From NCBI RefSeq assembly GCF_005121165.3, contig NZ_CP034413.3, positions 186,001-250,000 of the forward strand: 64,000 bases of DNA, written 5' to 3'. Source of the DNA: Dysosmobacter welbionis (GTDB taxonomy: Bacteria; Bacillota; Clostridia; Oscillospirales; Oscillospiraceae). Shown piece after piece: positions 63,758-64,000 of the stretch. Position 1 is the first letter of the stretch. Each line of letters starts with the position of its first letter. The translations under genes and the position numbers were made by a program. The notes below the pieces were generated by a model. It saw only the letters and a list, made by a program, of their open reading frames with translations. It was not told where the DNA came from and ran no database searches.

Positions 63758-64000
63758 TCTTACAGGCGCTGACCGACTACTACCGGGTACTGGAACAGGC
63801 CGGGAAGATCGACGCCCCCGGCTGGGCGCCGGTGAAGGTGTCCTATGCGCTGCTGCTCTCGGAAAACGGCACGCTGGAGCAGGTGCTTGACATTCAGACG
63901 GAACAGCCGCGGGGAAAGAAGATGGTTTCCGCGCCGCAGATCCTCTCCCTCCCCGCGCCTGTGAAACGAACGGTGGGAGTGGCCGCCAACTTCCTCTGCG
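63754..64000 (+). CDS. cas8c: CRISPR-associated Cas8c/Csd1, 3' end outside window
   Basis: The large subunit of type I-C Cascade, of which 82 residues are visible. The start MILQALTDYYRVLEQAG and the following VKVSYALLLSENGTLEQVLD are characteristic of Csd1. It overlaps cas5c by 4 bp. cas7c, cas4, cas1, cas2 and the repeat array would be expected beyond the window. Confidence 0.88.
   Translation, partial: MILQALTDYYRVLEQAGKIDAPGWAPVKVSYALLLSENGTLEQVLDIQTEQPRGKKMVSAPQILSLPAPVKRTVGVAANFLC

Noticed and set aside
60471-64000. CRISPR repeat array
   Set aside because: No regularly spaced direct repeats were found near the cas genes inside the window; the array, if present, lies beyond the end.

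Overview
The window looks like the chromosome of a high-GC, spore-forming member of the Clostridia, most likely Oscillospiraceae (Flavonifractor, Lawsonibacter or Oscillibacter type). The basis is gram-positive PolC, a SpoIVFA/SpoIVFB-like pair, AGGAGG-type ribosome sites, a PF20097-like zinc-ribbon family and the codon and GC style. The exact genus is an inference. No rRNA, tRNA or CRISPR repeat array was seen.

Layout. 1-3.8 kb: spermidine/putrescine transporter potABCD (potA cut by the window edge), then a FlK-like thioesterase. 4.4-16.9 kb, all minus strand: the conserved block pyrH-frr-uppS-cdsA-dxr-rseP-GNAT-ispG-polC, with two small membrane/zinc-ribbon genes between frr and uppS. 17-24 kb: protein quality control (tig, clpP, clpX, lon) with engB. 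24-33 kb: a phosphoesterase, thrC, yraN, rnhB, small zinc-ribbon paralogues, rbgA, two adjacent lepB genes, rplS and the SpoIVFA/B-like pair. 33-37.7 kb: a TPP-riboswitch operon tenA-thiZ-thiX-thiY-M20 hydrolase, read as salvage of degraded thiamine. 37.8-42 kb: sugar kinase with a ROK regulator, an acyltransferase and an AraC regulator. 42-45 kb: an ArsR repressor divergent from a stand-alone HMA metallochaperone and a P1B-type ATPase.

45-57.5 kb is the most unusual part. It is a minus-strand cluster of an octopine/nopaline-type dehydrogenase, a nitroreductase, a complete peptide/opine-type ABC importer, a MalY/PatB-type C-S lyase, a UxaA-family hydro-lyase and an EamA exporter, divergent from a LysR regulator with a perfect T-N11-A palindrome between them. 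I know of no described pathway with this gene set; import and breakdown of an opine-like, possibly sulfur-containing, amino-acid conjugate is an inference. 57.5-60 kb is decayed DNA (aldo/keto reductase and IS110 transposase remnants). 59.9-60.5 kb holds a DUF6514-like gene and an XRE regulator. 60.8-64 kb is the start of a type I-C cas operon (cas3, cas5c, cas8c cut by the window end).

A recurring feature is broken reading frames in genes that should be intact. uppS, lon, tig, the octopine-type dehydrogenase and cas5c each lack one base in a G/C run. cdsA carries a perfect 8-bp tandem duplication, and a small zinc-ribbon gene lacks one C. Restoring the base gives normal family length in the first six. 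Uncorrected sequencing or assembly error is the simplest reading for the run contractions, so these genes are annotated as single loci.
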